This document shows positions 18,351 to 30,126 of a stretch of DNA of 39,158 nt, piece after piece. Position numbers and translations under genes: made by a program. The stretch lies in the NCBI GenBank assembly GCA_013115125.1, contig JABANN010000325.1, positions 1 through 39,158 of the forward strand, given 5' to 3'. The DNA comes from Perkinsus olseni (lineage: Eukaryota > Perkinsozoa > Perkinsida). Position 1 is the first letter of the stretch. Every line of letters starts with the position of its first letter. Below the pieces are notes generated by a model. It made no database searches. It had not been told where the DNA came from and saw only the letters and a list, made by a program, of their open reading frames with translations.

Positions 18351-21300
18351 TTACACATTAGCGAATTCTCGCCGCATTTGCTCGTACCGCTCGATCTCCT
18401 TAGACGTAACGCTGGGCGACATCCCAGCTAATGCTCCTTCGAAATCGGCCAAGCTTACAGTGACCTGCACAAATCGGGAGGTTCAGTGTGAGTCAGGTGC
18501 TGATCAGCGCATCGACGACGAGAGGAAGAATTTGAGCGCAACGACGGAAGGCGCGCGAGACCACTGGGGGATGCGATGAATGGTTTCGTTGAAAGACTAG
18601 CAGATTTGGGGCGCTAGAGCTAGGTCAAACCGGCTGTGGAGCCTTACCGTGAGCAGACTGTGGAGGCCTTCAGGTACTCTGACCAGCTCGCCGGAGTCAA
18701 CCCAAAGGCACTGAGACTTGCACTTCCGACATGCACCTACAGCATGCCATATTTGAGCAGGAAAGCTGTGGTCGCCAGAGGGTGGACTTTGACTCGTAGT
18801 CTGTGAGACATACCTGCTTTCAAGTAGTTGGGGGGACCACTGCAGACCTCCTCGACCACAGTGTTGAGAGAGCAAGCACAGTCCTCTATCTTGGGTAGCG
18901 ACTCGAGGAGGTGATGACTACTTGCGGTGCATTCTCCAATCAACAGTTGGAGCTCTCGGACCTAAAGTCGAAGTAGCAGCCCAGCAAGCGGCTGGCGATA
19001 AAACATCAAAAGCATGGCCGCCGAGACAATGAGGGTGTCCAAGTTCAAGTAATTCTGAAACTCAGAGTCGTCCCTGAATTCCAGAATCGATTCTGAAGCA
19101 TTTCACGAATAAAACCTATTCAGAAGAGCTATCTAAGCTATGCAATTGGTTAATCGACCGATGGGACCGGCTGGAGAGTCATCCTTTGAGCGCTGCACAG
19201 GCCGAATATGCTCAAAGACGCCGTAACCTACAGGTGAAGAGCCTCGACCAGGAGCAAGTCTCTCCGCGATCGCATCCAATGCAGCCGCTTGCCTCTTCAC
19301 CGCTCGGATGTGCGCCGCTCTGCAGGCCCCCGCAATGTCCGCACCTGAGCTCGTCAACCCCTCAATCGATTCGCCCCTCAGGACGAGAGCACACCAACGC
19401 TGCCGCTGCGATAGTCTACAACACCACCCGGATGGCCGCCCTACCCGTGAACGTCGCCGGCACTTGGTCCGCCACTTCTCGGAGGGAATCGTTCAGGTCG
19501 CCCGAGAGAGTCATGTGCCTGAGAAAAGCACCGCAACCCTTCCGTGAGCGAGTGTCACACCATCGAGAATACGTACGCTGTAATTGCCTTGATTAATGGA
19601 AGCTTGTCATCTGGTACCCCGAGGTAGACTTGTCTATCCAGACGGCCGGGCCTCAGTAGAGCACGGTCCAGTAAATCCGGCCTGTTACTAGCTGCAATTA
19701 CCTGCAACATGACTATGGTAGAGACAGCGTCACAGAGGCCCATCATCGAGCTAGGGCTATCGAAAACTCTACCGTAGGTGATGTAAACGATACGGGTTTT
19801 ATTCTCGAGTCTCAGATAGGAGAGAGCAAAGCGATCGAAGACCCTTCCAATGACTCACTATGACGTCCGAAGGTAGGGTATCGATCTCGGCCAGGAGGCT
19901 AGCAACAACACGATCCATCACACCTGAGTCGGAGAGCAGTGGTCGTCAATGGTTACATAAGGGCCAGCCCTACTGTACCTCCACTGTCGCTGCAACGGCC
20001 ACGATGGGGCGCTAGGGAATCCACCTCGTCGAAGAAGACCACGCTGGGGCGGCTCTCAACGGCTCGCTGGAATACATCTCGCACGTTTCTAAGGGTGGCA
20101 AGGGAACCTCATACGACCGATTTTCTCCTAGCGGACGCCGTGACCGATCGGAAAGAGCTCAATCGCTTGAACAAGGAGAGCGTCACACTATCGTATAAAG
20201 AGGTGAGCACCTCGCTTATGAAGGCCGCCCCTGATGGTTAGTCAGAACCGTTGCTCACTTCTCGCTCTCTCCGATGTACATGCTCAGCAGCTCCGGCCCC
20301 TTCACGCTCAAGAACGACGCTCGAGACTCCGTAGCCACGGCCTTAGCGAGCAGAGTTTTACCCGTACCAGGCGGGCCGAAGAGGAGTATCTGAGGCATCG
20401 GGAGCCATTGGCAGCACCGTCTTCGCTGGGATCTCACCCCTGTTCGCAATTTCTGATGGCTCTTGCTGCCTTGCTTCCTCGCTTCCATTGAAGACAGTAG
20501 ATGCCTGAGCTCTCGCTTCGCTTCGTCCATGCCTCCCACGTCGTCCCAGTGTACCTGGCGGAGCAGCTTCGGACAGAATGAGGGAGAGTCTCATGTACCT
20601 TCACCCCACTCATGACGGTCGCAGCAGAGCCCGATTGCCGTTGCTGGAAGTCCTTCAGCGCCTTCTTAGCGGCAGCCTTGTCCATCCCGTCGGGTAACAG
20701 AGCGAGCATCGTTAGGGCGTTGAGGACATCTCCGATTGAGAGCCCTGCCGTGCCTAGGGGACAGCCAATGACGGTAAGAAGATTAAGGATGGGGCTTACC
20801 ATCCCTGATAGCCTGTACCCCTAAGGGGAGACTTAGTCTACTGGTACGCAGCATACGGTCGATCGCCTCTTCTCGACTAGCATCATCCACTCTTGCTAAG
20901 TTGACGTGACACTCGAAGAGGTCGACAACCTGCCGAGGCGCCATTGAGTTCCACAAAAGAAGGATGGCGTCGTGGAAAGGTTGATCGAGGCTCGAGGTTC
21001 CAGCCCGTTCCCCTCACTTCTCGGTCGACCTCATCCAGACTCGTCGATGTTGCTGCGAGGAGGATACCATGGTCGAGTAGCCTATCGCGCAAGGCCCTGA
21101 GCGAGCCTGCCCAGATCAGGAGTGGACACTCAGCAGCACTTATACGGCCCAACTTACCAGAGATGACCCGACTGGCTCTGTTGACCTCCTCCTGTGAGGC
21201 CTCTGCTGCAGTGGGGAACAGGTCTGTTATGTTCCGCAGTAGCAGCACTGCCCGGGGGGCATTCACTGCCTGCCTGGACCACCCCTTCAACAGAGCGTCC

Positions 21301-23572
21301 ACTAGGGGAACTGACAAGGTAATCGAGATGAAGACCACCAGAGGCATGGGTGCGACTTCATCAGCTGAACTGTCTTGCTTCTCGGTAGAAACTCAATCGC
21401 CTTCTCCTTCGTGGGACAAGCGCGAAGCATAAAGTGAATGCGTGATAAGCCTCAAAGGTGCCGTAGATGCCACAGAGTTTATGTCGCTACAGAGTTCGGG
21501 GAAGGCGCGATTAACGAGATGAGCGATTGTCCCTTACAGATGTCGGCAACGGTGTTGGCTTCCACTCCGCAATTAACGGCGGCCAGAGCTAGACCCAAAC
21601 AGTTGGAGGCTTCTCGAATGCAGCATAGCTTTCCACTCCCTGATGTAGCACGCTTCACTCGAGGGTGATGGAAGGATAACCCCCTGACCTCGATCTCCTG
21701 TGGCTAAGACCATGCTGCCAACTGACAGGCCGGCAGAGATCTCCTTCGATGCGACTGAGAGTGGCTCTAGCATGCCCTTCGAACGGGGTGTTGCAGTGTA
21801 GTAGGCAGGCAGTCGCGGGACCTGCCGGAACGGACTCGAAAATGACTTTGCAAGATCACACCATCAACAACCACCGGAGGAGGATCAGAAACCTCGGATA
21901 CCGGTGGAGTTCACTCAACCATGGGACTTGCGTCACGCAAGTTGCGTGTTCAAGGCACGTCGCGACCGCAAAACGGATCGCTTCGTCACTGGCGAACAAC
22001 CTCACGGTTATGAGAGGCATACCACCAAACGCGAGAATTCACAGCACTTCTCTTCCTTCACGGAAGCAACCACAGAACAATAGACGGGAAATAGAATACA
22101 TCTAATGCGACTGATACAAGTACACGGAGGCCCATCACGTCTACAGTCGTCCCCTCACAGGGAGGCATCCCACCACTTACAGTGCCCCATCGTTTGTCGG
22201 CCCCTTTAGGGTCGGTCGTCCTCATTATCACTTCCGTCTCGGAGGAGCTGATGCAGAACGTGATCTCGTCAGTCGCTGCCGACTGGCCGCTCTCCAGAAT
22301 GGCATGAGTGATGCGGAAGTATCTGGAGGGATCTCCTACGGCGAGAAGAGCGCAGACTCGCAGGTACATCATATCGACGAAGGCAGCTCCGTAGACAGGG
22401 TGATCTCGACCACGCTGTAGTCGCCGATGAGCGCTGAACCAGTCCCGAGACGCTGCCTCCGAGCCACCTACATCCACGAGAAGCTAGCAAGAGAGAGACC
22501 GCTGGCTGGGCTCACTGGTGTCGAACAGGTCGTAGGCATCTTCCTCCCGCAGTTTAGCGACATCCACACCCTCCATGGCGCATAAGCCTCGTCTAAGCCC
22601 CCATGTTGGCACCTAAGTATGAGCATCAGGGTCGCTTGTGAGCGATGCAGCAACTCACCCCGATGAGCTCATCCACCTTCACCAGCCGCGGCACCTTCAA
22701 AAACTCACCAAGTGCTCGAGTTTGCACCGATCGATCACGTGCTCCAGCGGCTGAGGGAACATGCACTAACTGCAGGGAGTGGAGGCTCTCAATGCCCTAC
22801 GCCCGAAGGGGACCTCAACTAAGTGGATGGTCCTAGCCTTCAGAGGCGGCTGTACACTCGGCCGACATGACACCTAGATGGTGAGGGTGCGGGGGGATGC
22901 TCAGAAAACCCCACCCTACTTTCGACTTCCCCACCGTCAACCGCAGTGCAGCCAGTATCGTTGGTGGCAAGTGTAACGCCATGGATGCCCCGGGCACTGC
23001 GAAACACCTACGGTCGGGCTACGGGAGGACACCGCGCAGAAGCCACCCGCTCACGCTTTCTCAACCTCCTCAGGCAGGCCTTCTGGGTAGGGCAAGAGCC
23101 GGACAACTCTGACTGGCAACGTCAAGGCCTCCTGCTGCTGTAGCCAGTGCTTCATCCACCGGCTCGAGGGGGTTTTCTCACTACGAGCTGGCGGCACCTT
23201 CGAGAGGTAACCGTATAGGATAGAGCTATCGGGGTCTGCCCCCGCGTTCCGGCACAGTATCTGGGAGAACTCCGACAGGCGCGGCCGGTCCAAAAGAGGA
23301 TGGATATGAGCTTCTCAGCGAAACAGCAGCGGGCGCCCCTACGGCAGATCCCAGCGAAAGGGTGACAGCCAGACACACAGAAGGAGCGATGCGCACGAAC
23401 GTGTACTGAGGTAAGAGTGGTACTGCGCGTAGCCTACCTCGAAGAGCCGACGATGTACGAACCCCTCTGAGAGAGTGTCCCTCGGCAGGCGCACAGATTC
23501 TGAGGCCAAGGGCACTGGTTGCAGCAGTCTGTAGGACTTGAGCTGCAGCTTGGTGCCTTGAGAGGAGGGCAT
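18351..23572 (-). CDS. PEX6: peroxin 6, double AAA+ ATPase
   Basis: PEX6 with PEX1 pulls ubiquitinated PEX5 receptor out of the peroxisome membrane. The D2 domain is clear: [16 protein letters not shown] (near 20550), Walker [19 protein letters not shown] (near 20377), [16 protein letters not shown], Walker [11 protein letters not shown] (near 20040), [17 protein letters not shown] (near 19900), [20 protein letters not shown] (near 19650). The C-terminus [17 protein letters not shown] ending REFANV matches the PEX6 tail and its SRH/C-terminal helix. The D1 domain is degenerate, as in known PEX6: [10 protein letters not shown] near 21640 and a weak Walker B near 21260 ([14 protein letters not shown]). 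The N-terminal part (23572-21700) is poorly conserved. Start at 23572 ([12 protein letters not shown]) is the first in-frame ATG but uncertain. Introns are many and short except one of about 767 nt at 18465-19231. Confidence 0.88.
18465..19231 (-). other. unusually long PEX6 intron with coding-like segments
   Basis: Between the exon ending GRGSSP and the last exon lie about 767 nt, some fifteen times the usual intron length here. On the gene strand it holds open pieces that read like protein: [20 protein letters not shown]...LLLRL to a stop at 18962, [20 protein letters not shown] at about 18960-18814 before a GTATG, and [20 protein letters not shown] near 18720-18660 before a GTAAGG. They do not match PEX6. 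A nested small gene or an inserted gene fragment is possible. Confidence 0.35.
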
Positions 23573-23726
23573 GGGAATAAAAACTAACGAAGCTCCAGGT
23601 CCATTCTGTAGTACAACGCATACCCTCAAGAGTCATCGTTTACACGTCACAAGCGCCTGAATGATGCTATACGTACAACGCAGTTGTTACGGCTAATGAT
23701 ACACGGGGAGAAGAAACTCGGCTGAA

Positions 23727-25748
23727 TTAGTCGCTCTCAAAGCCAGGAGAATCGTCATCATCGACAGCCATCTCCTCATTCTGGTCACCGTCAGTGTAGA
23801 TCAGACTGTTCAGGACTTCACGAGCGATCAAACCGTCACGCGCCTGAAAATTCGAACGCTCGGCACGCGTCAGTGAGTGCTGCAGATCTTACCAGGCACC
23901 GAGCACGACCAATGACACCGGGGGTGAGCCGGAACTGCCGCGTCCACCGAACGCCCTGCAGCATGTTCAGGTGAACCTTCGGACGCTCGGGCGGGATGGC
24001 GCTCTCGTCGAGATCGAAAGCCGTGAGATCGTGGAAGTACTCTCCAAGGAAGTACCTCGCCCCACCTGATAATGATTATCGAAATTGTCGCAAAAGTCAC
24101 AGCGATCGCCTGCCCACCAAAGACGTAGATTTTCCTCTGTGATTTGAGGTAGGCGGCGCCACAGTGACTGCGGTATCGGGTCTCAAGAACCGGCTGGCCC
24201 ACCTCTTCATGGAGCGTCATCTTGCAGCCGATCTAAAAATAGTTTTCAGGCTTCGGGTTTTTAACCCGAATTGATCTTCGATTGCTGCTCACTTTCGCCC
24301 ACTTATTTTTGGCCAGATCAAACCTCCAGGGGGCGCAAATATCTTCGTAGAGACTCCCATAGCTCCTCGACATCCGATCGTAGTTGTACGTTTTGCAGCC
24401 GCCAAAAGTGAGGACCTCTCGAGACGACAAGGCGACCACGGCATTCCCCAGCAGCAGCGGAGGGCCCACTCCTGACGCATCAGAGACGCTCGTCCACGTC
24501 AAAGTCGGCAGATCGAGTATCCAGATCTTTCCACTGTCATCCATGTTCACCTCGTCAGGACTGAAACGCCACTCCGACCCACCAAAGACGATCCACTGCG
24601 ACCCAACGCGCTGCGAGCTGTGCCACAGACGCGATGGTGGCGATGGGCCGGTCACTTCGATTTCTCGCCAAGTTCGAGTAGCCAAATCAAACTGCCACAG
24701 ATCGTCGAGGAAAACATTATCGACGCCACGGCCAGCATGCAGGATAAATGTTCCCTTCCAGAGCACGCCCTGGGCTCCAGATCGAGCCAAGGGCCTCGGG
24801 GATTCATCCAACGGCTCCACCACCTCCCCGCTGAGGCTCGGCCGATCGTCTAGCGTTACACCGTGGGCGTACTGAATGGTCAAACGTGTGAGGTCAGCGT
24901 CTGCCGCCACATGGTTGCCGCCTCCGAACGAGTAGATCTCAGCTCGTACTGTCGATGTGGTGTCGTCTGTGATGATGTCGCATGCAGCACCGTGCATGTT
25001 AAGGGCCGGGGGTGCATCGAAGTGGCAAGGGGTTAGGGTGACAGGGGTAGTCGCGGTGTCCACTACAGCCGCACATCGTAATGGCTGAAATAACGAAGAG
25101 GGCGCTGCACTCGGGGGATACAACTCAGCCTAGTTCCCCTCTTGGAGATGTTATATCAGCATCGTCATACACAGTGGAAGAGTGTAAGGGTGCAAGACTC
25201 TGCCATGTAGCCTGCTTACCAGATTCTCGAGTCCTCCAGAAGACTCTCCGTAGTAGCCACCCGCGAGGAGGAGCAGCAGACCGAGACGATCCGAGAGGAC
25301 GAGCTGAGTAGCAGCAGTGTAACAGGGATAATCTGTGGCGCACTCCAAGCCCCGACTCACACAGTGGGCTGATTGAGCTCCCCAGTAGTTCTCCACAGCA
25401 ACCTCGGCATTCATGATGGTAGTGTCCTTAACACGCAGCGAAGCCAGGCCAACATCCAGATCGATGGCACTAGATTTGAGCTCCTCCAGGGTCTTACAGG
25501 AGCGTGGGCATGCTGAAAGGTGACGTGACGATATCACGGCTCGCAGAGCGCTCCAATGCGACGCCTAGCGGTAGTCCCTTACCCATGGGATCTAGTTGCA
25601 TGAGCAATTCGGACCAGAGGCCCCTCACGTTAACATACTCTTTGAAGAAGCGGCTGGTTCGGCCGAGTGTGATGAGACTCCGAGTGTCGGCGTAGCGTAG
25701 TAATACCTCGGCGTAAATGTGCTCGGCGAGGCCCGTGAATGAAGGCAT
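23727..25748 (-). CDS. F-box/kelch-repeat protein
   Basis: The N-terminus (25748) LAEHIYAEVLLRYADTRSLI...LGRTSRFF has F-box spacing, the part that binds Skp1 in SCF ubiquitin ligases. Kelch repeats follow: LLLLAGGYYGES (near 25260), AEIYSFGGGNH (near 24925), KGTFILHAGRGVDN (near 24730), QWIVFGGSEW (near 24590), REVLTFGGCKTYNYD (near 24400), KIYVFGG then ARYFLGEYFHDL (near 24130-24050). Each shows the hydrophobic-GG turn and the W about 20-30 residues on that make a beta-propeller blade. The C-terminus is acidic (EEMAVDDDDSPGFESD, stop 23727). Such proteins usually bring a target to the ligase through the propeller; the target is unknown. One predicted intron is only 25 nt (25513-25537). PEX6 starts 155 bp downstream. 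Confidence 0.75.
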
Positions 25749-26130
25749 AGCTAGAGGTGTCAGAAACCATGCTAGCTACAACAGGTGAATCACCCTCATT
25801 TCCATGAATGAACGACAGACATTCCTTCTTACTCAGTTTGCATGGGACGCCCTTTCTCCGCCGACTACCCCCTTCAACGCAAAAGCACGAACGCAAACCT
25901 TCAATCAGCATTTACGAACATGATAGCCTCATTAATAAATAATACCAATCATCTCGCTACTCTCATCAGTAGCAATAAAACTGTCCCTCTGTACTATATA
26001 CGAATTGAGCTCATCTGCTCTACCGCCTCTTACGACCCCATACACACGACAGCACGCATAGTAGCAAAGTGACGATAATAATGGTACACGGAGCCTCAGT
26101 CGACTAGTCCGTCAGAGCGATCGAGATCTC
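25749..26130. other. no gene seen
   Basis: This is the gap between the protease 3' end and the F-box/kelch start. It is AT-richer around 25910-26000 and holds only short chance frames; it probably carries the 3' UTR of one gene and the 5' region of the next. Confidence 0.5.
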
Positions 26131-27648
26131 CTACCGTTTACCAGCTGCGTCGAGCAACGGACGGGTAAGGGCCGATCTGCGGCTGACAAAGCGGCGGACA
26201 AACCAAGGAGCTACACAGGCTATACTTAGCACGAAGAACACAGCTAGGAGGAGTGCCCCGAGGAGTCGATAGCTGGCGTCCACCGTGTCGGAATGCTCTT
26301 CGATCGGCATAGAGCTGCGACTGCCATCGAGGCCGCCATAGACACCACCGTAGGCCGATACGGCCACGCCAACTCGTCTCTCCTTGGCGTCGTAAACCGT
26401 GTAGTGCTTCTTGAGGAAAGTGTCTCCCAATATGATAGGAAGTCCATCCGGGCTCATCTGTAGCTCAATCATACACTCGTTCTGTGGGGTTGGTAACGTG
26501 AAGTAGTCCGCCGGCGTGACAGTGTAGCGCATACCGTGTATGACGAAGACCATCGTGCCTGCACTCGACTGGGCCTCGCACGGGCAGGCGAGGAAGCCGC
26601 CCGGCATGAGGACAGTGCAGGTCACGAGGACTTCACTGGGCAGAAGAGCAGTCAGCAATGGTACATACACGTCCCTCGGTACAGTAATATAGGAGGTCCC
26701 TGTATCCAGGGCTGCCAGCTGCTGCTCCGAGATCAACACAGAAGCCGAGCCAGACTCATTCGCACCGAAGAACTCACTTACACTGCCCAATAGACCAGAC
26801 GACGTCTCTGCTTTCTCTCGCTGGGGCGATGGTGGGAGTGCCTCTATACTGATCTTGATGCTCCACCAGAGGTCCCCGACCACAGGGGCCCAGGTGAAGG
26901 TTCCATCACGGTAATTTTCCTCCTCTATAGCGCCGAACGTAACCGTACTGCCGAGTGACATTGTGAAAAGTGGATCATCGGTGAGAGAAAAAGAAATCAT
27001 CGGATAGTCCATGACCTCCTGAAGGTGTTGCAAAACAGTAGTCCCCGTCCGGGACAGGCCCGGCCATGCTAGGCCCATAATACCATCAAAAAACCTCATA
27101 TTCATGTCACGCTGGGCTGAAGCCAGGACAAAATTCTGTCCTGATATACACAGCTCACTAGAAAGGCCAAGGCAGACTCGGTCGTTCGTCAAGTTGCCAA
27201 AGACCGCTCCTTTGCCATAGTCCAACACCTTCTGCACGGAGGAGGTTGAGGATGTCTTTGATGAGTTATAGTCGTACATGGTCTGCGGTACCCACAGGTC
27301 GCTCGAGCCGGTGTCGAACTGAACCGTGAGGGCCTGCTCGGGAGACCCTAGGGTGATGGGGCCGTAGTACTGCAGATTGGCGAGGTTAAGAATCGGCTCC
27401 ACATAGTAGGTAAAATTTCCCACCATGCCGCTTTCTACTATGGGGACTTCCGGCGCCAAGTCGCCGTTGGAATCAGTGGTCGATGGCCTCGACAGCCGCA
27501 AATTGAAATGGGACAGCGGCACCCTTCGTTCGTTCCTGATGGCTGGATGGGTGCCTCGAGCCTTGGTCAGCTGCACTCTGACCGGCGCAGCAGAGGCCCC
27601 TAGCCAGCAGAGCACTAGAAGGGACCCGAGCAGTGGCAGCAGGCTCAT
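26131..27648 (-). CDS. membrane-anchored pepsin-like aspartic protease (A1)
   Basis: This 505-residue intronless gene begins with a signal peptide (residues 1-20, LLPLLGSLLVLCWLGASA) and a short pro-segment. The first catalytic motif is FDTGSSDLWV (111-120) and the second ALDTGTSY (313-320), so both catalytic aspartates (112, 315) are present. DGIMGLAWP (188-196) and LPIILGDTFLKKHYTVYD (403-420) are typical A1 landmarks. After the protease fold comes a membrane helix (about 463-484) and a short basic cytosolic tail (FVRRFVSRRSALTRPLL), which would anchor the enzyme at the cell surface or in an endosomal or food-vacuole membrane. An inserted loop at about 272-303 (PPSPQREKAETSSGLLG...) is longer than in pepsin. 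Possible N-glycosylation sites include NFT at 78 and NLT at 152. Confidence 0.9.
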   Translation of the reverse strand: MSLLPLLGSLLVLCWLGASAAPVRVQLTKARGTHPAIRNERRVPLSHFNLRLSRPSTTDSNGDLAPEVPIVESGMVGNFTYYVEPILNLANLQYYGPITLGSPEQALTVQFDTGSSDLWVPQTMYDYNSSKTSSTSSVQKVLDYGKGAVFGNLTNDRVCLGLSSELCISGQNFVLASAQRDMNMRFFDGIMGLAWPGLSRTGTTVLQHLQEVMDYPMISFSLTDDPLFTMSLGSTVTFGAIEEENYRDGTFTWAPVVGDLWWSIKISIEALPPSPQREKAETSSGLLGSVSEFFGANESGSASVLISEQQLAALDTGTSYITVPRDVYVPLLTALLPSEVLVTCTVLMPGGFLACPCEAQSSAGTMVFVIHGMRYTVTPADYFTLPTPQNECMIELQMSPDGLPIILGDTFLKKHYTVYDAKERRVGVAVSAYGGVYGGLDGSRSSMPIEEHSDTVDASYRLLGALLLAVFFVLSIACVAPWFVRRFVSRRSALTRPLLDAAGKR

Positions 27649-27871
27649 TGTGGGTAAAATGAGGAACTACGAATCTTCATGGGACGTGCGCCTGATGAGC
27701 TCGGACGAAGGCCCTTAGCTTACGCTGGTACGGTAATACGATCGACGAGAACAGGCTACTGGAGCGTCATGCTATTGAAAGGGTCCAGTCAGCGCAGAGA
27801 TCATGAACACAAGGGCAAAGAGGTGCTCATGAGAAACACTCGCAGGCCAGAAACAAACATCAACAACATGG

Positions 27872-28876
27872 TCAGGATTCTTCCTCCTTATCGGACTCCC
27901 CGAGAACGACAGACTCCTGCCCTGGGAGAAGGTCCAGAGGTAGACACCGACGATAGTGGTACCATGCCGACTACACATAGCAAGGACGAATCAGCAGTAG
28001 CCCCACCGGCCCAACGCTGGACATACCGGTCCGACGTATTCGGCTAGCTCTGACCGGCTGACCCAAACGAAGTCTTCAAGAATGCCATCTGGGCTGAGGG
28101 TGACTGGAGGGCCCGAGGGCAAGTGGATTGCCCGGTAGTAGAAAACCTGTGTGACGAGCATAGGGGGCGCTTAAGAGGCGACTCGAATAGTGCAAGCCAC
28201 GCGGAACTCGAGAGGCCACGGCATAGCGAAAGCGATGGAGAGGAGCTTCCTCACCTTGCTGCCGACAACAGCTCCATCGTCTTCAGGATTCCGTACCGAA
28301 GTGAACTTCCGGTAATGCATCGGGCATGTACCTGCAGAGCCAACATAAGCTGGGAAGATCGAGGCCTACTATGGCAGAGGGATCTGGGTGACCGGTACCC
28401 CACCCTACCCACGAAGAAGGGAGCATATCCCTCCCCCAGCTGAGCCGTACATATCTTCTGCAGCGTCTGAGAATCCAGAGGTCGGTCATGGATTCGGATG
28501 GCAGCAGGCTGGAAGATACCTCACGGGCAGTCATCCCATGCAAGTGACTAGAGAAAGGGAATGTCCATATACTCGATCCTCGATACTTAACCACCAGCCA
28601 CAGCATCTCCGTGCCACGACGGTCCATGTTGTGCATCTACTGGCAACGTCACCTCTCTTGTGAGAGTCGTGCGCTCTCTCAGTAGCGGCACAATTTGAAG
28701 CCAGGCATGGTCCTACTTCCTTGAGAACTCGTTGTTTGTCCATCTCTCTAAGGTCCTCTTGTTTTTTCTTCTTCTTACGCCCACCGCCAAGCTGCCCTTC
28801 CAAGCCAGACAGGCCCTAATAACCCACAACTGAATGTAACGAGTTCCTTCATCCGAAACCGCTGCCGTTGAGACAT
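27872..28876 (-). CDS. MRPL46: mitochondrial large-subunit ribosomal protein mL46
   Basis: mL46 is a Nudix-fold protein of the mitochondrial ribosome. Spliced blocks match it in order: MLWLVVKYRGSSIWTFP (near 28590), TLQKICTAQLGEGYAPFFVG (near 28450), PMHYRKFTSVRNPEDDGAVV (near 28310), GSKVFYYRAIHLPSG (near 28150) and EDFVWVSRSELAEYVGP (near 28050). Human mL46 has the same VGAKVFFFKA and VWVTKDEL steps. A tail ESVVLGESDKEEES ends at 27872. The first predicted exon starts MSQRQRFRMKEL (28876) and joins a lysine-rich stretch (GGGRKKKKKQEDLREMDK) if a 25-nt intron (28816-28840) is removed. N-terminal exons may lie further upstream in the 29017-29560 region. The aspartic protease starts 223 bp downstream. 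Confidence 0.7.
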
Positions 28877-29016
28877 ACCCTCGACCGGACAGATAGCCCA
28901 CCCTTCACCCCCAAGTTTCGATACCACATTTCCATCAATTCACGAGTACACTATACCATTATCCGAACAGGTCACATAAGCGAATACCACACACCTCGCG
29001 GTATGATACTACTGGA

Positions 29017-29926
29017 TCATCCCCCCAAGCCTTGCCCTACCTCCTCAGCCATGAGCTTCTCCAACTCGGACATCTTAACCACCGTTCCTCCCTCCTGCTG
29101 CAGAATGTCCGTTTGTGAGCCCTCTCGCAACAGAGCCAGTTCCTGGCATACAGTATCACACTCAGCGTCACACGCCACGAAATTACCCGCCGACTGGGCA
29201 GGAAATGATGGGGGAAATTCTGGTATACTAGACTGTCAGCGATCTCCAACTGATTAGCCGTCCGCTCCTCCCACTCGGCTCGCCACTCTCTATGTTCCCG
29301 GATGAACGCCGGCTCAGTATACCTACATCGACACTTCACGCCTTCGGACGGAAGCCGGCGGCCAAGACAGGTCAGTCGCCGCAAACGCTGATGAAATCCT
29401 GAAGAATCCTCGCAACTCCTACCAGTTTCTGCACGGTCAAGAAGGATGAGAATGAAGCACGGGACGTATACTACGGTAGTATTACTACCACTCCCCTCTA
29501 TAGAGGACACCGCCCTCGAGAGGAGGTGACCCGACCACACTACGCCTCGTCTCTGCAACACCGTCTATCCCGTAAGGTAGTTACCTCCCCCGAGGCGCAA
29601 TTCCCATTGAGCGCTCTACTGAGTAGACGCTCATCGCCGGCATGCTTACACTGGTGGCAGCCTGCATATGCTCAGAGACATCACCATCTTATAGCCCTTA
29701 TGGACTGCTACGGCCGGCATGTCCGCGTACTTCCCCAGTTCATTCTCTGCTACCGCAGTGGCGCTGCTGCTGCTGCTGCTGCCGAACCCGCGTCGAGTGG
29801 AAGTGACAGCTGATCGTCTCAGAGCATTCCCAGCAGTCCATAGTCTCATTGAGGAGCAACTGAATGGCAGCTCGGATACTTTCCACTCCGTGAGTAGGCA
29901 TGTCACCGCCTTGCCGGAGCACGGTA
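29017..29926 (-). CDS. unrecognised helical protein, or N-terminal exons of mL46
   Basis: Exon-like pieces on the minus strand include MPTHGVESIRAAIQLLLNET (about 29926-29860), KLVGVARILQDFISV (near 29430), FIREHREWRAEWEERTANQL (near 29300) and, after a 37-nt GT-AG intron, CDTVCQELALLREGSQTDIL and VVKMSELEKLMAEE, with a stop at 29017. The charged heptad-like pattern suggests coiled coil or helical bundle. No family is recognised. A GTAGGG after MAEE could instead be a donor that splices in phase to the mL46 exon beginning RFRMKEL, making this the front of that gene. The first exon and exact start are guesses. Confidence 0.3.
29763..29780. repeat. (GCT)6 trinucleotide repeat
   Basis: Six perfect GCT units (CAG on the minus strand) lie within the 29017-29926 gene region. 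Depending on frame it would code for Gln, Ser or Ala runs, or it may be intronic. Confidence 0.8.
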
Positions 29927-30126
29927 CTGGCAGGCAATCACTCATCGCGAACTCTAACACAGGCAATCTACACATGCTGGGGTATGGTCCGCGCACTTCG
30001 CCTGCATCCTTCACCTTAGTTGCCCGCAGCTGGAGAGCCCTGGTGGTAGTGGACCCAATGATGATGAGATTTACCCACTGAACACAAAGCAGCCGATTAT
30101 GAGGATGAAACTTCAGCTATTATTCT

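Noticed and set aside
22645-25311. Many plus-strand frames opposite PEX6 and the F-box/kelch gene
   Set aside because: They are antisense shadows of real minus-strand exons, with no domains of their own.
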